NCBI RefSeq assembly: GCF_900100535.1
Contig: NZ_FNDG01000007.1
Coordinates: forward strand, 124,001 to 188,000
Direction: 5' to 3'
DNA from: Phytopseudomonas flavescens
GTDB taxonomy: Bacteria; Pseudomonadota; Gammaproteobacteria; Pseudomonadales; Pseudomonadaceae
DNA: 64,000 nt
This document shows, one piece after another, positions 46,083 through 55,917 of the stretch. The notes beneath the pieces were generated by a model. That model was not told the origin of the DNA and made no database searches. It saw only the letters and a list, made by a program, of their open reading frames with translations. How positions within the stretch are numbered: position 1 is the stretch's first letter; the number at the start of each line of letters is the position of its first letter. Made by a program: the position numbers and the translations under genes.

Positions 46083-47076
46083 GGAGGAAATCTCATCCGC
46101 CTTGGATCTGATCCGGATTGCAGGTGGAATGACGGTTGGCATCGAGTTGCCGTTGGACAACGACTGGTCTGCGGATGGTGAGTGCCGCCGCAAACTCTCC
46201 AACCGTCCGCGAGGTGTGCCGGACCTGAGTCGGCAGGAGGAACTCGTGTGCCAGGTGGATACTTCCGGATTCTCTGCCATCTGGATGCGCGACGTACCGG
46301 TCTTTGATCCACTCCGTTTCGGTGACGCGGGCTCGGTCTACGATCCTTTCGTCAATTTGGGTTTTTTGGCTGCCGTTACCCGTAACGTAGCGTTGGGAAC
46401 CGCTGCGATCGTTTTGCCGCTGCGTCATCCCCTTCTGGTCGCCAAGGCTGCTGCATCAGTGGATGTTCTGGCCAATGGCCGTTTGATTCTTGGGGTCGCA
46501 ACCGGTGACCGCCCGGTGGAATTTCCTCTCATGGGCGTGGACTTCGACAATCGCGGCGAGATATTTCGCAATTCAGTCAATGAAATACGCAGTGCTTGGC
46601 TGCCTGGAAGAATGGCTCTTGATGGTGTATTCGCTGGCGAAGATTTACAGCTCCTTCCTAAACCATGGAGAGGCACGATACCCATGGTGATCGCAGGCCA
46701 AGGAAGACAAAGTCCCGAATGGATTGCACGGAACATGCAGGGAATTTTTGTCTATCCAGGCTCCATCGAGGCGATGGCCGCGCAAGTAGCGTCATGGCGC
46801 CAATTGCGGGAAACAGTGTCTATGGATCCCGGTGTGTTCATTAGCGCGTTCCATCTGGATTTGGATGAGAACGTTAGCCTCGATGCCATTCCACATCGTT
46901 TTGGCGCACGCATCGGTCGGCATCGACTGGTTGATGAATTGCATAGGTTCTACGCTGCCGGAGTCGATCATCTGGTACTGCATCTTCGGAATTCGCATCG
47001 CCCGCTGGACGAGGTGCTTGATGAGCTGGCTCGGGAAGTTCTACCCCAGGTTCTTCCAAGTTCCGCGCCGCTATAA
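46072..47076 (+). CDS. luciferase-like monooxygenase (LLM class)
   Basis: This 334-residue flavin-dependent oxidoreductase has the bacterial luciferase TIM-barrel fold. Landmarks are VGIELPLDNDWS near the N-terminus, VALGTAAIVLPLRHPLLVAK (about 104-123) and ANGRLILGVATGDRP (about 134-148). Such enzymes use FMNH2 or F420 to oxidise ketones, amines or thio compounds. The start is ambiguous: ATG 46072 overlaps the exporter stop, AAGGAGG at 46081 lies too far from TTG 46102, and ATG 46129 begins just before the conserved domain. It is the last cargo gene before traR. Confidence 0.86.
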   Translation: MPIKEEISSALDLIRIAGGMTVGIELPLDNDWSADGECRRKLSNRPRGVPDLSRQEELVCQVDTSGFSAIWMRDVPVFDPLRFGDAGSVYDPFVNLGFLAAVTRNVALGTAAIVLPLRHPLLVAKAAASVDVLANGRLILGVATGDRPVEFPLMGVDFDNRGEIFRNSVNEIRSAWLPGRMALDGVFAGEDLQLLPKPWRGTIPMVIAGQGRQSPEWIARNMQGIFVYPGSIEAMAAQVASWRQLRETVSMDPGVFISAFHLDLDENVSLDAIPHRFGARIGRHRLVDELHRFYAAGVDHLVLHLRNSHRPLDEVLDELAREVLPQVLPSSAPL

Positions 47077-47104
47077 CAGAGAATTCAATCGGACTCTACG
47101 TCGA

Positions 47105-48049
47105 ATGGAATTACGCCATCTTCGATGCTTTCTGGCCGTAGCTGAAGAACTCCACTTCGCTCGTGCCGCCGAACGGTTGCATATAGACCAGTCCCCCCTG
47201 TCGCGCACGATCAAAGAGCTGGAAGAGCATCTGGGTGCACCGTTGTTCGCGCGCACCACGCGTAGCACTCGATTGACCCGGGCTGGCAAACTGTTGCTCG
47301 AACATGTGCCACGCGTGTTCGCCGCATTGGATCAAGCCCGCGCCAGCGTGCGGGCGGCCGCCGCAGGCTATGACGGTCAGTTGCGTATCGCGTTGTCCGA
47401 CGGCATCGCCCCGGCACGGTTGTCCTCTCTCATGGCCCTGTGCCGACAGGAAGACCCGGAGATAGCTATCCACTTCGATGAAGTCCCGCTCACCCAGCAG
47501 ATCAAGGGGCTGCACGATGATCTGTACGACGTGGGATTTGCACAGTCTGCCGATGTAGGTGACGGAATCCTCGCCAAGCCCGCCTGGCGCGATCCACTGC
47601 GGGTCGCCATCCCAGCGCGCCATCCCCTGCTGGCGCACGCGCGCATTCCCTTGGACGAGGTGTTGCGCTATCCGCTGGTGATGGGAGACCCTCAGGTCTG
47701 CGAGGGCTATAACCATCAGATAGAACGGGTACTTCGTGCGCTGGACAAGGACCCACTAGTGGCCGAACGCGTGATGTCCTTCGACTTGATGATGGCGCTG
47801 GTCGCGGCCGGGTTCGCTCTGGCGCTGGTCGGTGCTTCGCAGATCGCCGCCAGTCGCGAGCCCAACATTGTTGCCCGACCACTGGCCAGCGGCTCGCCGA
47901 TGCTCACCACCTACCTTCTGCGTCGAGATAGCGATCCGTCAGAAGCACTGAGTCGTTTTATCGCCCGCGTCGGCAGACTGGAAGCCGATACCAGCAAAGA
48001 GCATGTGCCTGCTGGCGACGCTCCTTCCGATGAATTGGAGGATTCCTGA
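47105..48049 (+). CDS. traR: LysR-type regulator in TraR position
   Basis: This 314-residue LysR-type regulator starts MELRHLRCFLAVAEELHFARAAERL, cited here in part as the helix-turn-helix at residues 3-60. In Tn4371-family ICEs a LysR gene named traR precedes traG and is thought to control transfer; this one has the same place. It starts 28 bp after the last cargo gene, so cargo transcription may read into it. The stop and the next start overlap (TGATGA). The symbol rests on position. Confidence 0.82.
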   Translation: MELRHLRCFLAVAEELHFARAAERLHIDQSPLSRTIKELEEHLGAPLFARTTRSTRLTRAGKLLLEHVPRVFAALDQARASVRAAAAGYDGQLRIALSDGIAPARLSSLMALCRQEDPEIAIHFDEVPLTQQIKGLHDDLYDVGFAQSADVGDGILAKPAWRDPLRVAIPARHPLLAHARIPLDEVLRYPLVMGDPQVCEGYNHQIERVLRALDKDPLVAERVMSFDLMMALVAAGFALALVGASQIAASREPNIVARPLASGSPMLTTYLLRRDSDPSEALSRFIARVGRLEADTSKEHVPAGDAPSDELEDS

Positions 48050-48288
48050 TGAACACCGCTTTCCGCACCAGTTGTGCACTCGCCCTGGCCGGCTTGCTGT
48101 CGGCCTGCGGACCGTCGCCCGTCAATGACACGGTGGAGTTTCTGACCGCCCATCCCGAGCGCATCAAAGAAATCCAGCGCCTGTGCCGTGAAGATCGCTC
48201 AAAGGTCTCGGACGAGCTATGCCTTCGCGCGGCTGAAGCTGCCAAACGACGCTTCTTCGGCGACCGACCCGAACAGCACACCAAATAG
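48049..48288 (+). CDS. EexN/TrbK-like entry-exclusion lipoprotein
   Basis: This 79-residue lipoprotein has a signal peptide with lipobox LLSAC (about residues 15-19) and a mature part DTVEFLTAHPERIKEIQRLC, then CLRAAEAAKRRFF. The pattern of a short lipoprotein with two further cysteines is that of EexN-like entry-exclusion proteins, which block redundant mating. It overlaps the stop of the LysR gene by one base. A similar second lipoprotein is encoded at 55918-56202. Confidence 0.75.
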   Translation: MNTAFRTSCALALAGLLSACGPSPVNDTVEFLTAHPERIKEIQRLCREDRSKVSDELCLRAAEAAKRRFFGDRPEQHTK

Positions 48289-48347
48289 TTCGCCGAACGT
48301 CTTCTGTCGCCCAGCCGCGACGGACTTATCACCGATTTGCTTATCAC

Positions 48348-48378
48348 GCCGCAGCACGCTCGTGCCTGCGGCATTTTT
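48348..48378 (+). terminator. terminator before traG
   Basis: GCCGCAG (48348-48354) pairs with CTGCGGC (48366-48372), with further CACG/CGTG pairing inside, and is followed by ATTTTT (48373-48378). It separates the traR-eexN transcript from traG; a traG promoter must lie in 48379-48536. Confidence 0.7.
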
Positions 48379-48536
48379 ATGCGTTTCGCCACCGCAAGAA
48401 GTCTGGCTTTTTCTGCCTTAATTCCCGCCACAACGGCCTTTGACCAGCCTTGATCCCGCACCGAACCTGACGACTGCGGCACGTCTTTGTGCTGCTTTTC
48501 TTGGGCTTCATTTTGCGGGAGAAGGGAGCGGTCGGC

Positions 48537-50549
48537 ATGCAAGGTCAAGGGGTACTGTTCGGGCAAATCGGTGTCGTCTTCGGTATCGTGATTGCCGGCG
48601 TGTGGAGTGCCACGCAATGGACAGCCGCCGCCCTGGGCTACCAGCTACGCCTTGGCTCGCCCTGGTTCGATATCTTCGGCACGCCGGTCTATCACCCCTG
48701 GCGGTTGTTCGAGTGGTGGTTTTTCTTCGACGCCTATGCGCCGCGCATCTTCGACACCGGCGGCCTGATCGCAGGCGGCAGCGGACTGGCCGCCGTGGTG
48801 GTCGCCATCGCCATGTCGGTGTGGCGTTCGCGGCAGTCGAAACTGGTCACCACCTATGGTTCGGCACGCTGGGCTGATGCGGCCGATATTCGCGACGCAG
48901 GGCTCACCCAGCCCGCCGGCGTATTCCTCGGTCGGCACGATGATCAGTACCTGCGGCACGAAGGCCCGGAACACGTCCTGACCTTCGCCCCCACGCGCTC
49001 GGGCAAGGGCGTGGGCCTGGTGGTGCCGACGCTGCTGTCCTGGCCGGCGTCCGCCGTCATCCATGACATCAAGGGCGAGAACTGGCAGATCACCGCCGGC
49101 TGGCGCTCGCGCTTCTCGCACTGCCTGCTGTTCAACCCCACCGATGCGAAGTCGGCCGCCTACAACCCGCTGCTGGAGGTCCGGCGCGGCGCGCATGAAG
49201 TGCGCGACGTGCAGAACATTGCCGACATCCTGGTCGATCCAGAAGGCGCGCTGGAGCGCCGCAACCATTGGGAGAAGACCAGCCATGCACTGCTGGTCGG
49301 CGCCATCCTGCACGTGCTCTACGCGGGAGAGGACAAGACGCTGCGCGGCGTCGCCAACTTTCTGTCTGATCCGGCCAGCCCGTTCGAGCTGACCTTGCAC
49401 CGGATGATGACCACGCCACACTTGGTGAACGGGGATGGTGGTGGTCCGCATCCGGTCGTTGCATCGGCCGCGCGCGAAGTGCTCAACAAGAGCGACAACG
49501 AGCGTTCCGGCGTGCTGTCCACGGCCATGTCCTTCCTCGGTCTGTACCGCGACCCCACGGTGGCCGAAGTCACGTCACGCTGCGACTGGCGCATCGCCGA
49601 CCTGATTGCTTCCGAGCATCCGGTGTCGCTGTACCTGGTGGTGCCGCCCTCGGACATTAGCCGCACCAAGCCCCTCATTCGACTGATCTTGAACCAGATC
49701 GGGCGACGCCTCACTGAATCGCTCGACGGCTCGGACGGCATCGCACGGCGCCACAAGCTGCTGCTAATGCTCGACGAGTTCCCGGCGCTGGGCAGGCTTG
49801 ATTTCTTCGAGACGGCCCTGGCGTTCATGGCCGGCTATGGCATCCGCAGCTTCCTCATCGCGCAGTCGCTCAACCAGATCGACAAAGCCTACGGCCAGAA
49901 CCATTCGATCCTGGACAACTGTCATGTGCGCGTGACGTTCGCCACCAACGACGAGCGCACCGCCAAGCGCATCTCCGAGACGCTGGGCACTGCAACCGAA
50001 TTGCGCGCGCAGCGCAACTACGCGGGCCATCGGCTGGCGCCCTGGCTCGGGCACCTCATGGTGTCGCGCCAAGAAACCGCGCGGCCACTGTTGACGCCCG
50101 GTGAGGTGATGCAACTGCCACCGGACGAGGCCGTGGTGATGGTCTCCAGCGTGGCACCGATCAAAGCCAAGAAGTTGCGCTACTACGCCGACGCCAATTT
50201 CAAGCGCCGCGTGTTGCCACCACCTGTGCTGGTGGACGGGCAATACGCCGACGCGCCGCCATCGCGGCCTGATGACTGGAGCGGCCTGGCGATTCCCGCC
50301 GTGCCGGCAGCACCCACAACCCATGCGGCCGAAGGCTTCGCCATTTCGGCCGATGACGGCGGGCCCCGCCGCCAGCCCGAGCTTTCCGAAGTTGCCGAAT
50401 TCCATCCGGACATGGAGCCATCGGCCAGCGACTTGTCGCTGCTCGATGACGACGACTTCCCACTTCCCCTTCCTCGCCAGTTCGATCCATCCATGCAGCG
50501 CACGGCCCGGCTGGCTTCCCTCGACCCCAACGACGGAATCGACCTATGA
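48537..50549 (+). CDS. traG: type IV coupling protein TraG
   Basis: This 670-residue VirD4-type coupling protein has two N-terminal transmembrane segments (about 8-30 and 70-100). Walker A is APTRSGKGVGLV (about residue 150) and Walker B LLMLDEFPALG (about 410). It links the relaxosome to the Trb channel and supplies energy for DNA export at the inner membrane. ATG 48537 after AAGGGAG was preferred to GTG 48489. The stop overlaps the next gene by four bases. Confidence 0.94.
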   Translation: MQGQGVLFGQIGVVFGIVIAGVWSATQWTAAALGYQLRLGSPWFDIFGTPVYHPWRLFEWWFFFDAYAPRIFDTGGLIAGGSGLAAVVVAIAMSVWRSRQSKLVTTYGSARWADAADIRDAGLTQPAGVFLGRHDDQYLRHEGPEHVLTFAPTRSGKGVGLVVPTLLSWPASAVIHDIKGENWQITAGWRSRFSHCLLFNPTDAKSAAYNPLLEVRRGAHEVRDVQNIADILVDPEGALERRNHWEKTSHALLVGAILHVLYAGEDKTLRGVANFLSDPASPFELTLHRMMTTPHLVNGDGGGPHPVVASAAREVLNKSDNERSGVLSTAMSFLGLYRDPTVAEVTSRCDWRIADLIASEHPVSLYLVVPPSDISRTKPLIRLILNQIGRRLTESLDGSDGIARRHKLLLMLDEFPALGRLDFFETALAFMAGYGIRSFLIAQSLNQIDKAYGQNHSILDNCHVRVTFATNDERTAKRISETLGTATELRAQRNYAGHRLAPWLGHLMVSRQETARPLLTPGEVMQLPPDEAVVMVSSVAPIKAKKLRYYADANFKRRVLPPPVLVDGQYADAPPSRPDDWSGLAIPAVPAAPTTHAAEGFAISADDGGPRRQPELSEVAEFHPDMEPSASDLSLLDDDDFPLPLPRQFDPSMQRTARLASLDPNDGIDL

Positions 50550-51010
50550 GCCAATACCGCCTCAATCTGTTCATCCAGCACGAGCACGCCAAGCGCCTGG
50601 AAGAGCTGGCCGCCAAGAAAGGCGTGTCCAAGTCCTCCATCGTCGCGGCGGCGCTGGCGTCCTGGCTGTCGCCCGACACGGCTGACCAGCGCGAGGCGGC
50701 CATTGCCAAGCGGTTGGATCGGCTGTCACGCCAGGCCGAACGGCTGGAGCGCGATCAGAACATCGCCATCGAAACGCTGGCGCTGTTCATCCGCTACTAC
50801 CTCACCGTCAGCACGCCGATTCCCGAGGTCCATCAAGACGCCGCCCGTGCTCAGGGCAAGGCACGCTTTGAGCAGTTCACCGAGCAGCTTGGCCGCCACC
50901 TGCTGCGTGGGCGCAGCTTGGTGCGCGACGTGGTGGAGGAACTGCATCCCGACCCGATGCGCATGGAGGACGCGGAGGCACCGGACGCTGCGCGGGAGCG
51001 TGCGTCATGA
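50546..51010 (+). CDS. CopG-like ribbon-helix-helix protein
   Basis: This 154-residue protein has an N-terminal ribbon-helix-helix: [20 protein letters not shown], then [17 protein letters not shown] (about residues 24-40). A helical, possibly coiled C-terminal part follows ([19 protein letters not shown]). It is regularly found between traG and trbB in this ICE type and probably regulates the trb operon or takes part in the relaxosome. It overlaps both neighbours by ATGA. Confidence 0.82.
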   Translation: MSQYRLNLFIQHEHAKRLEELAAKKGVSKSSIVAAALASWLSPDTADQREAAIAKRLDRLSRQAERLERDQNIAIETLALFIRYYLTVSTPIPEVHQDAARAQGKARFEQFTEQLGRHLLRGRSLVRDVVEELHPDPMRMEDAEAPDAARERAS

Positions 51011-52062
51011 GCGCCAACATCTCCACAGGTGGACAACTCCCGCACGAGCTGCGTTCGTCCGCTGCGGCGTCGATGGATCGCCGCATCCAGATGCTGCGCA
51101 CGGCGATGGGGCCGCTGATCGCTGCCGCGCTCGAAGACCCAGACGTGGTGGAAGTGATGCTCAACCCGGATCGCACCCTTTGGGTGGACCGGCTTTCCAC
51201 CGGCCGCGCGCCGATGGGGGTTGAACTGTCCGAGGCCGACGGCGAACGCATCATCCGGCTGGTCGCAGCCCATGTCGGCGCGGAAGTCCATCGCGGCCAG
51301 CCGCTGCTGTCGGCCGAGTTGCCCGAAACCGGCGAACGCTTCGAGGGCATCCTGCCGCCCGCCGCGCCGGGGCCGGCCTTCGCCCTGCGCAAACGCGCCA
51401 TCGGCGTGATCCCGCTGGATCGTTACGTCATCGACGGGATGATGACCCGCGCCCAGGCGGACTTCTTGGTGCGCGCCGTACGCGAGCGAAAAAACATCCT
51501 GATCGCAGGCGCCACCAGCAGCGGTAAAACCACGCTCGCCAATGCCTTGCTCGCCGAAATCGCCGCCACGGGCGACCGCGTGTTGGTGCTCGAAGACACC
51601 ATCGAACTGCAATGCACGGCGCGCGACCACGTACCGCTGCGCACCCGTGCCGGCGTCGTGTCGATGCAGGAGCTGGTACGCGCCACGATGCGGCTGCGCC
51701 CCGATCGCGTGATCGTCGGCGAGGTGCGCGGCGGCGAGGCGTTGGATCTCATCAAGGTGTGGGGCACAGGTCATCCCGGCGGCATCGCCACCATCCATGC
51801 CGGCTCCGCGCTGGGCGCGCTGCTGCGCCTGGAGCAACTGATTCTCGAAGTGGCCGTGAATCCGCCGCGGGCGCTCGTCGCCGAGGCCGTCAACGTCGTC
51901 ATCCACATCGCCGGCCGTGGTCGGCGCCGCCGCATCGAGAGCATTGCCCGCGTCCTTGGCTTCGACGACGTGGGCTATCGCCTCGCGGATGCGCTGGAGC
52001 CACCGCTTCCAGCGCTGCCGCTTTCTCCCCCATCCCCTGACCACCTTGGAGAACTGCCATGA
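51007..52062 (+). CDS. trbB: conjugal transfer ATPase TrbB
   Basis: This 351-residue VirB11-type hexameric secretion ATPase has Walker [16 protein letters not shown] near residue 167, the Asp box [10 protein letters not shown] near 197 and Walker B/His box region [17 protein letters not shown] near 235 with [14 protein letters not shown]. It drives pilus assembly and substrate transfer at the cytoplasmic face of the mating channel. ATGA overlaps join it to the genes on both sides. Confidence 0.95.
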   Translation: MSANISTGGQLPHELRSSAAASMDRRIQMLRTAMGPLIAAALEDPDVVEVMLNPDRTLWVDRLSTGRAPMGVELSEADGERIIRLVAAHVGAEVHRGQPLLSAELPETGERFEGILPPAAPGPAFALRKRAIGVIPLDRYVIDGMMTRAQADFLVRAVRERKNILIAGATSSGKTTLANALLAEIAATGDRVLVLEDTIELQCTARDHVPLRTRAGVVSMQELVRATMRLRPDRVIVGEVRGGEALDLIKVWGTGHPGGIATIHAGSALGALLRLEQLILEVAVNPPRALVAEAVNVVIHIAGRGRRRRIESIARVLGFDDVGYRLADALEPPLPALPLSPPSPDHLGELP

Positions 52063-52442
52063 CACAGATGCACGCCCATGCTTTCCGTATTTCCGTAAAG
52101 CCGGCCTCGATCCTCGCTCGCCTGCGGCGCCTGGCCGGCCCCGCGCACCACGGCTTGCTTCTCGCCGCCGTGATGCTGACGACGGCTGGCACGGCGCGGG
52201 CCGCCGGTTCGTCGATGCCCTGGGAAGGCCCGCTGACCTCCATCCTCGAATCCATCCAGGGGCCGGTCGCGCGCATCGTCGCGGTCATCATCATCATCGC
52301 CACCGGCCTGGCGTTGGCCTTCGGCGACACGAGCGGCGGTTTCCGCAAGCTCATCCAGATCGTGTTCGGTTTGACCATCGCTTTCGCGGCGTCGAGCTTC
52401 TTCCTGTCGTTCTTCTCGTTCTCCGGCGGGGCCGTCGTATGA
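52059..52442 (+). CDS. trbC: pilin precursor TrbC
   Basis: This 127-residue VirB2-like prepilin has a long signal peptide ending near AGTARAAGS (about residue 48) and two hydrophobic helices (about 67-88 and 100-120) with a short loop. It is the major subunit of the mating pilus and the expected substrate of the TraF peptidase encoded upstream. ATGA overlaps join it to trbB and trbD. Confidence 0.92.
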   Translation: MTQMHAHAFRISVKPASILARLRRLAGPAHHGLLLAAVMLTTAGTARAAGSSMPWEGPLTSILESIQGPVARIVAVIIIIATGLALAFGDTSGGFRKLIQIVFGLTIAFAASSFFLSFFSFSGGAVV

Positions 52443-52711
52443 GTACGGTCAATGACCTGCCGGGCTTCGAGGTGCCGCTGCATCGCTCACTGACCGAACC
52501 CATCCTCATGGGCGGTGCGCCGCGAACGGTCGCCATTGCGAACGGCACGCTGGCCGCCGCCGCCGTCGGGCTGGGCTTGCAACTGTGGATTCCCGGTGTC
52601 GTGCTCTGGATCGTCGGCCATTCGCTGGCCGTCTGGGGCGCTCGCGTCGATCCGCAGTTCATGCAGGTCTTCGCCCGGCACATCAAGCACAAGCCGCTGC
52701 TGGACGTGTGA
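52439..52711 (+). CDS. trbD: conjugal transfer protein TrbD
   Basis: This 90-residue VirB3-like protein has one hydrophobic hairpin (about residues 30-65). GFEVPLHRSLTEPILMGGAPR at the N-terminus is typical of TrbD. It anchors the TrbE ATPase at the inner membrane. The start overlaps trbC (ATGA) and trbE follows after 10 bases. Confidence 0.92.
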   Translation: MSTVNDLPGFEVPLHRSLTEPILMGGAPRTVAIANGTLAAAAVGLGLQLWIPGVVLWIVGHSLAVWGARVDPQFMQVFARHIKHKPLLDV

Positions 52712-52721
52712 GGGGGATGCC

Positions 52722-55172
52722 ATGCTGAACCTTGCCGAATACCGCCAGCGGCCCGCGCTGCTGGCCGACTGGCTGCCCTGGGCCGGACTGATCGCGCCGG
52801 GCGTCGTCTTGAACAAGGACGGCAGTTTCCAGCGCACGGCGCGCTTTCGCGGGCCGGACTTGGACAGCGCTACGCAAGGCGAGCTGGTCGCCACGTCGGC
52901 GCGGCTCAACAACGCGCTGCGCCGCCTGGGGTCGGGCTGGGCCTTGTTCATCGAGGCCGAGCGCCGGCCGGCGGCGGACTATCCGCATTCCGACTTCCCC
53001 GAGCCACTGTCCTGGCTGGTCGATGAGGAACGCCGTGCCGCCTTCGAGGAGTCGGGGCATCACTTCGAGAGTGGCTATCACCTGACGCTCGCGTACCTGC
53101 CGCCCGAGGAATCGCGCGCCCGCGCGGCCAAGCTGCTCTACGAGAACGCGCCTGGCGACGGCGTGGACTGGCGCGGCCGGCTCGATGCCTTCGTGGCGGA
53201 AACCGATCGCGTGTTCGACCTGCTCGACGGCGTGATGCCGGAAATAGCGTGGCTTGATGACGCCCAGACGCTGACCTACCTGCACGCTACGGTTTCGACG
53301 CGCCGCTACCGGCTGGCGGTGCCCGAAGTGCCGTTCCACATCGACGCGCTGCTGGCTGACTGCGCACTGGTCGGCGGCCTGGCGCCCACGCTGGGCGACC
53401 AGCACCTGCGCGTGGTGTCGGTGCGAGGTTTCCCGACTTCGACCTGGCCGGGGATTCTGGACGACCTCAACCGCCTGGGCTTCGGCTACCGCTGGAGTAC
53501 GCGCTTTGTCTGCATGGACAAAGCCGAAGCAGAAAAGGAGCTGGGCCGCCTACGCCGCCAATGGTTTGCCAAGCGCAAGAATGTCGTCGCGCTGCTGCGC
53601 GAAACGATCTTCCAGCAAGAGTCGCCGCTGGTTGATACCGACGCCAGCAACAAGGCGACCGACGCTGATGCCGCCTTGCAGGAGCTGGGCAGCGACCAAG
53701 TCGCCTTCGGCTACCTGACGGCCACCGTCACCGTGATGGACACGGATGCCGGCGTGGCGGACGAAAAGCTGCGCATGGTGGAGCGCGTCATCCAAGGACG
53801 CGGGTTCGTCACTATCCCCGAAACGCTCAACGCTGTCGATGCCTGGCTGTCGTCCATCCCCGGCAACGCCTATGCGAACGTGCGCCAGCCCATCGTTTCC
53901 ACGTTGAACCTGGCGCACATGATGCCGCTGTCCGCGGTGTGGGCCGGGCCGGAGAGGAACGACCATCTCAACGGCCCGCCGCTGATCGTCACCCGCACGG
54001 ATGGTTCGACGCCGTTCCGGCTGGTGACGCACATTGGCGATGTAGGGCACACGATGATTGTCGGCCCAACCGGTATGGGAAAGTCGGTGCTGGTGGCGAC
54101 CTTGGCGATGCAGTTCCGTCGCTACCCTGGATCGCGCATCTTCGCTTTCGATATAGGCCGCTCTTTGCGCGCCGCCATCCTGGGCCTGGGCGGTGAGCAC
54201 TATGACCTCGGGGCCGATGGCGGCATCGCATTCCAGCCGCTCGCGCGCATCGACCAAGAAAGCTACCGCACTTGGGCGGCCGAATGGATGGAAGGCCGGC
54301 TGCTGCATGAAGGCGTGATCGTCGGCCCCGACGAGAAGGCGGCGATCTGGTCGGCGCTTGGGAGCCTCGCCGGGGCGCCGGTGGAGCAACGGACGCTGAC
54401 CGGGTTCTCCGTACTGCTGCAATCCAACGCGCTGCGCCAGGCCCTGTCGCCCTATGTGCTCGGCGGCGCACACGGCAAGTTGCTCGACGCCGATCACGAC
54501 TGGCTCGGAATGGCCGACGTGCAGTGCTTCGAGATGGAAGAGCTGATGCACAGCAAGGCCGTCGTTCTGGCCGTGCTGAGCTACTTGTTTGCGCGCCTGG
54601 AAGAACGATTCGATGGCTCCCCAACCATGCTTTTCCTCAGTGAGGCATGGATGTTTCTGGATGACCCGGTGTTCTCGGCACGGCTTCGGCAGTGGCTGAA
54701 GACCTTGCGGAAAAAACAGGTCTCCGTCGTTTTCGACACGCAATCGTTGGCTGACATCAAAGAATCGTCTATCGCGCCGGCCGTCATCGAAAGCTGCGCC
54801 GTCCGCATTTTCTTGCCCAACCCGCAGGCGACGGAACCGCAGATTCGCCCAATCTATGACGGTTTCGGTCTCAGCAGCCGACAAATCGAGATTGTCGCCA
54901 CCGCGCAACCCAAGCGCGACTACTACTACCAATCCCGCCTCGGCAACCGCCTGTTCGACCTCGACCTGGGGCCGGCGGCGCTGGCCTTCGCGGGCGCGTC
55001 CACGCCGCAAGACCAGCGCGACATAGACCGCGTTCTTGCGCAGGTCGGCGCGCCGGGCTTTGCCGGCGGCTGGCTGCGCCATAGCGGCCTCGATTGGGCA
55101 GCCGACCTACTGCCGTCTGCACCGTCCGCCGCGTCCTTCCTCACTTCTCAACCACCGGAGGTTTCGCCATGA
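52722..55172 (+). CDS. trbE: conjugal transfer ATPase TrbE
   Basis: This 816-residue VirB4-type ATPase has a CagE/TrbE N-terminal domain (about 180-390). Walker A is GPTGMGKSVLVATL (about residue 446), and TMLFLSEAWMFLDDP near 640 is Walker B. FDTQSLADIKES follows near 672. It powers pilus biogenesis and DNA transfer. ATG 52722 begins the conserved MLNLAEYRQRP start. The stop overlaps trbJ (ATGA). The length is normal for the family. Confidence 0.95.
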   Translation: MLNLAEYRQRPALLADWLPWAGLIAPGVVLNKDGSFQRTARFRGPDLDSATQGELVATSARLNNALRRLGSGWALFIEAERRPAADYPHSDFPEPLSWLVDEERRAAFEESGHHFESGYHLTLAYLPPEESRARAAKLLYENAPGDGVDWRGRLDAFVAETDRVFDLLDGVMPEIAWLDDAQTLTYLHATVSTRRYRLAVPEVPFHIDALLADCALVGGLAPTLGDQHLRVVSVRGFPTSTWPGILDDLNRLGFGYRWSTRFVCMDKAEAEKELGRLRRQWFAKRKNVVALLRETIFQQESPLVDTDASNKATDADAALQELGSDQVAFGYLTATVTVMDTDAGVADEKLRMVERVIQGRGFVTIPETLNAVDAWLSSIPGNAYANVRQPIVSTLNLAHMMPLSAVWAGPERNDHLNGPPLIVTRTDGSTPFRLVTHIGDVGHTMIVGPTGMGKSVLVATLAMQFRRYPGSRIFAFDIGRSLRAAILGLGGEHYDLGADGGIAFQPLARIDQESYRTWAAEWMEGRLLHEGVIVGPDEKAAIWSALGSLAGAPVEQRTLTGFSVLLQSNALRQALSPYVLGGAHGKLLDADHDWLGMADVQCFEMEELMHSKAVVLAVLSYLFARLEERFDGSPTMLFLSEAWMFLDDPVFSARLRQWLKTLRKKQVSVVFDTQSLADIKESSIAPAVIESCAVRIFLPNPQATEPQIRPIYDGFGLSSRQIEIVATAQPKRDYYYQSRLGNRLFDLDLGPAALAFAGASTPQDQRDIDRVLAQVGAPGFAGGWLRHSGLDWAADLLPSAPSAASFLTSQPPEVSP

Positions 55173-55906
55173 AGACTCGCCTGCTTTCCGTTTCTCTCGC
55201 CATCGCGCTGTCCGGCTCGCTCATGCTCGCCCAGCCGGCGTCCGCCATCACGGTCATCGACCCGACCAATCTCGTGCAGAACACGCTGACAGCGATCCGC
55301 ACGATGGAAATGATCGAGAACCAGATCAACCAGCTACAGAACGAAGCACAAATGCTCGTCAATCAGGGACGCAACCTGGCGAGCCTGCCATTCAACGTGG
55401 TCAACCGGCTGCATTCGACGCTCGCCACCACCGATCGGTTGATCGCGCAGGCGCAGGGGTTGGCGTTCGAGGTGCAGAGCATGGATCAGGAGTTCGCGCG
55501 CCTGTACCCGGAGCAATACGCCGCGACCGTGAGCGGCAATCAGATGTACCAGGACGCACAACAGCGTTGGCGTAACACGCTGGGCGGCTTGCAGACCGCA
55601 ATGCAGATGCAGGCGCAGGTATCGCAGAACCTGACCGAAGACAAAAGCGTTCTGACGGATCTGGTCGGCCAGAGCCAATCGGCCACCGGCGCCTTGCAGG
55701 CCCAGCAAGCGACCAACCAGTTGCTCGCCTTGCAGGCGAAGCAATCCATCCAGGCGCAGCAGCTCCAGCTTACCCAGGGCCGCGCGACGGCGCTGGAACT
55801 GGCGCGGCAAGCCGCCGCCGTCGAACGCGGACGCGAAGTGACACGGCGCTTCCTCGGCAGCGGTACGGCGTACACGCCGCAGTCCGTGAACTTCTACAAC
55901 GACTAA
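55169..55906 (+). CDS. trbJ: conjugal transfer protein TrbJ
   Basis: This 245-residue VirB5-like periplasmic protein has a signal peptide cleaved near QPASAITVID (about residue 24-26). The mature protein is helical and Gln-rich (MEMIENQINQLQNEAQMLVN; MQMQAQVSQNL), as in pilus-tip adhesins. A C-terminal FLGSGTAYTPQSVNFYND segment is typical of TrbJ. It overlaps trbE by ATGA. Confidence 0.93.
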   Translation: MKTRLLSVSLAIALSGSLMLAQPASAITVIDPTNLVQNTLTAIRTMEMIENQINQLQNEAQMLVNQGRNLASLPFNVVNRLHSTLATTDRLIAQAQGLAFEVQSMDQEFARLYPEQYAATVSGNQMYQDAQQRWRNTLGGLQTAMQMQAQVSQNLTEDKSVLTDLVGQSQSATGALQAQQATNQLLALQAKQSIQAQQLQLTQGRATALELARQAAAVERGREVTRRFLGSGTAYTPQSVNFYND

Positions 55907-55917
55907 CGGGCAGGGCC

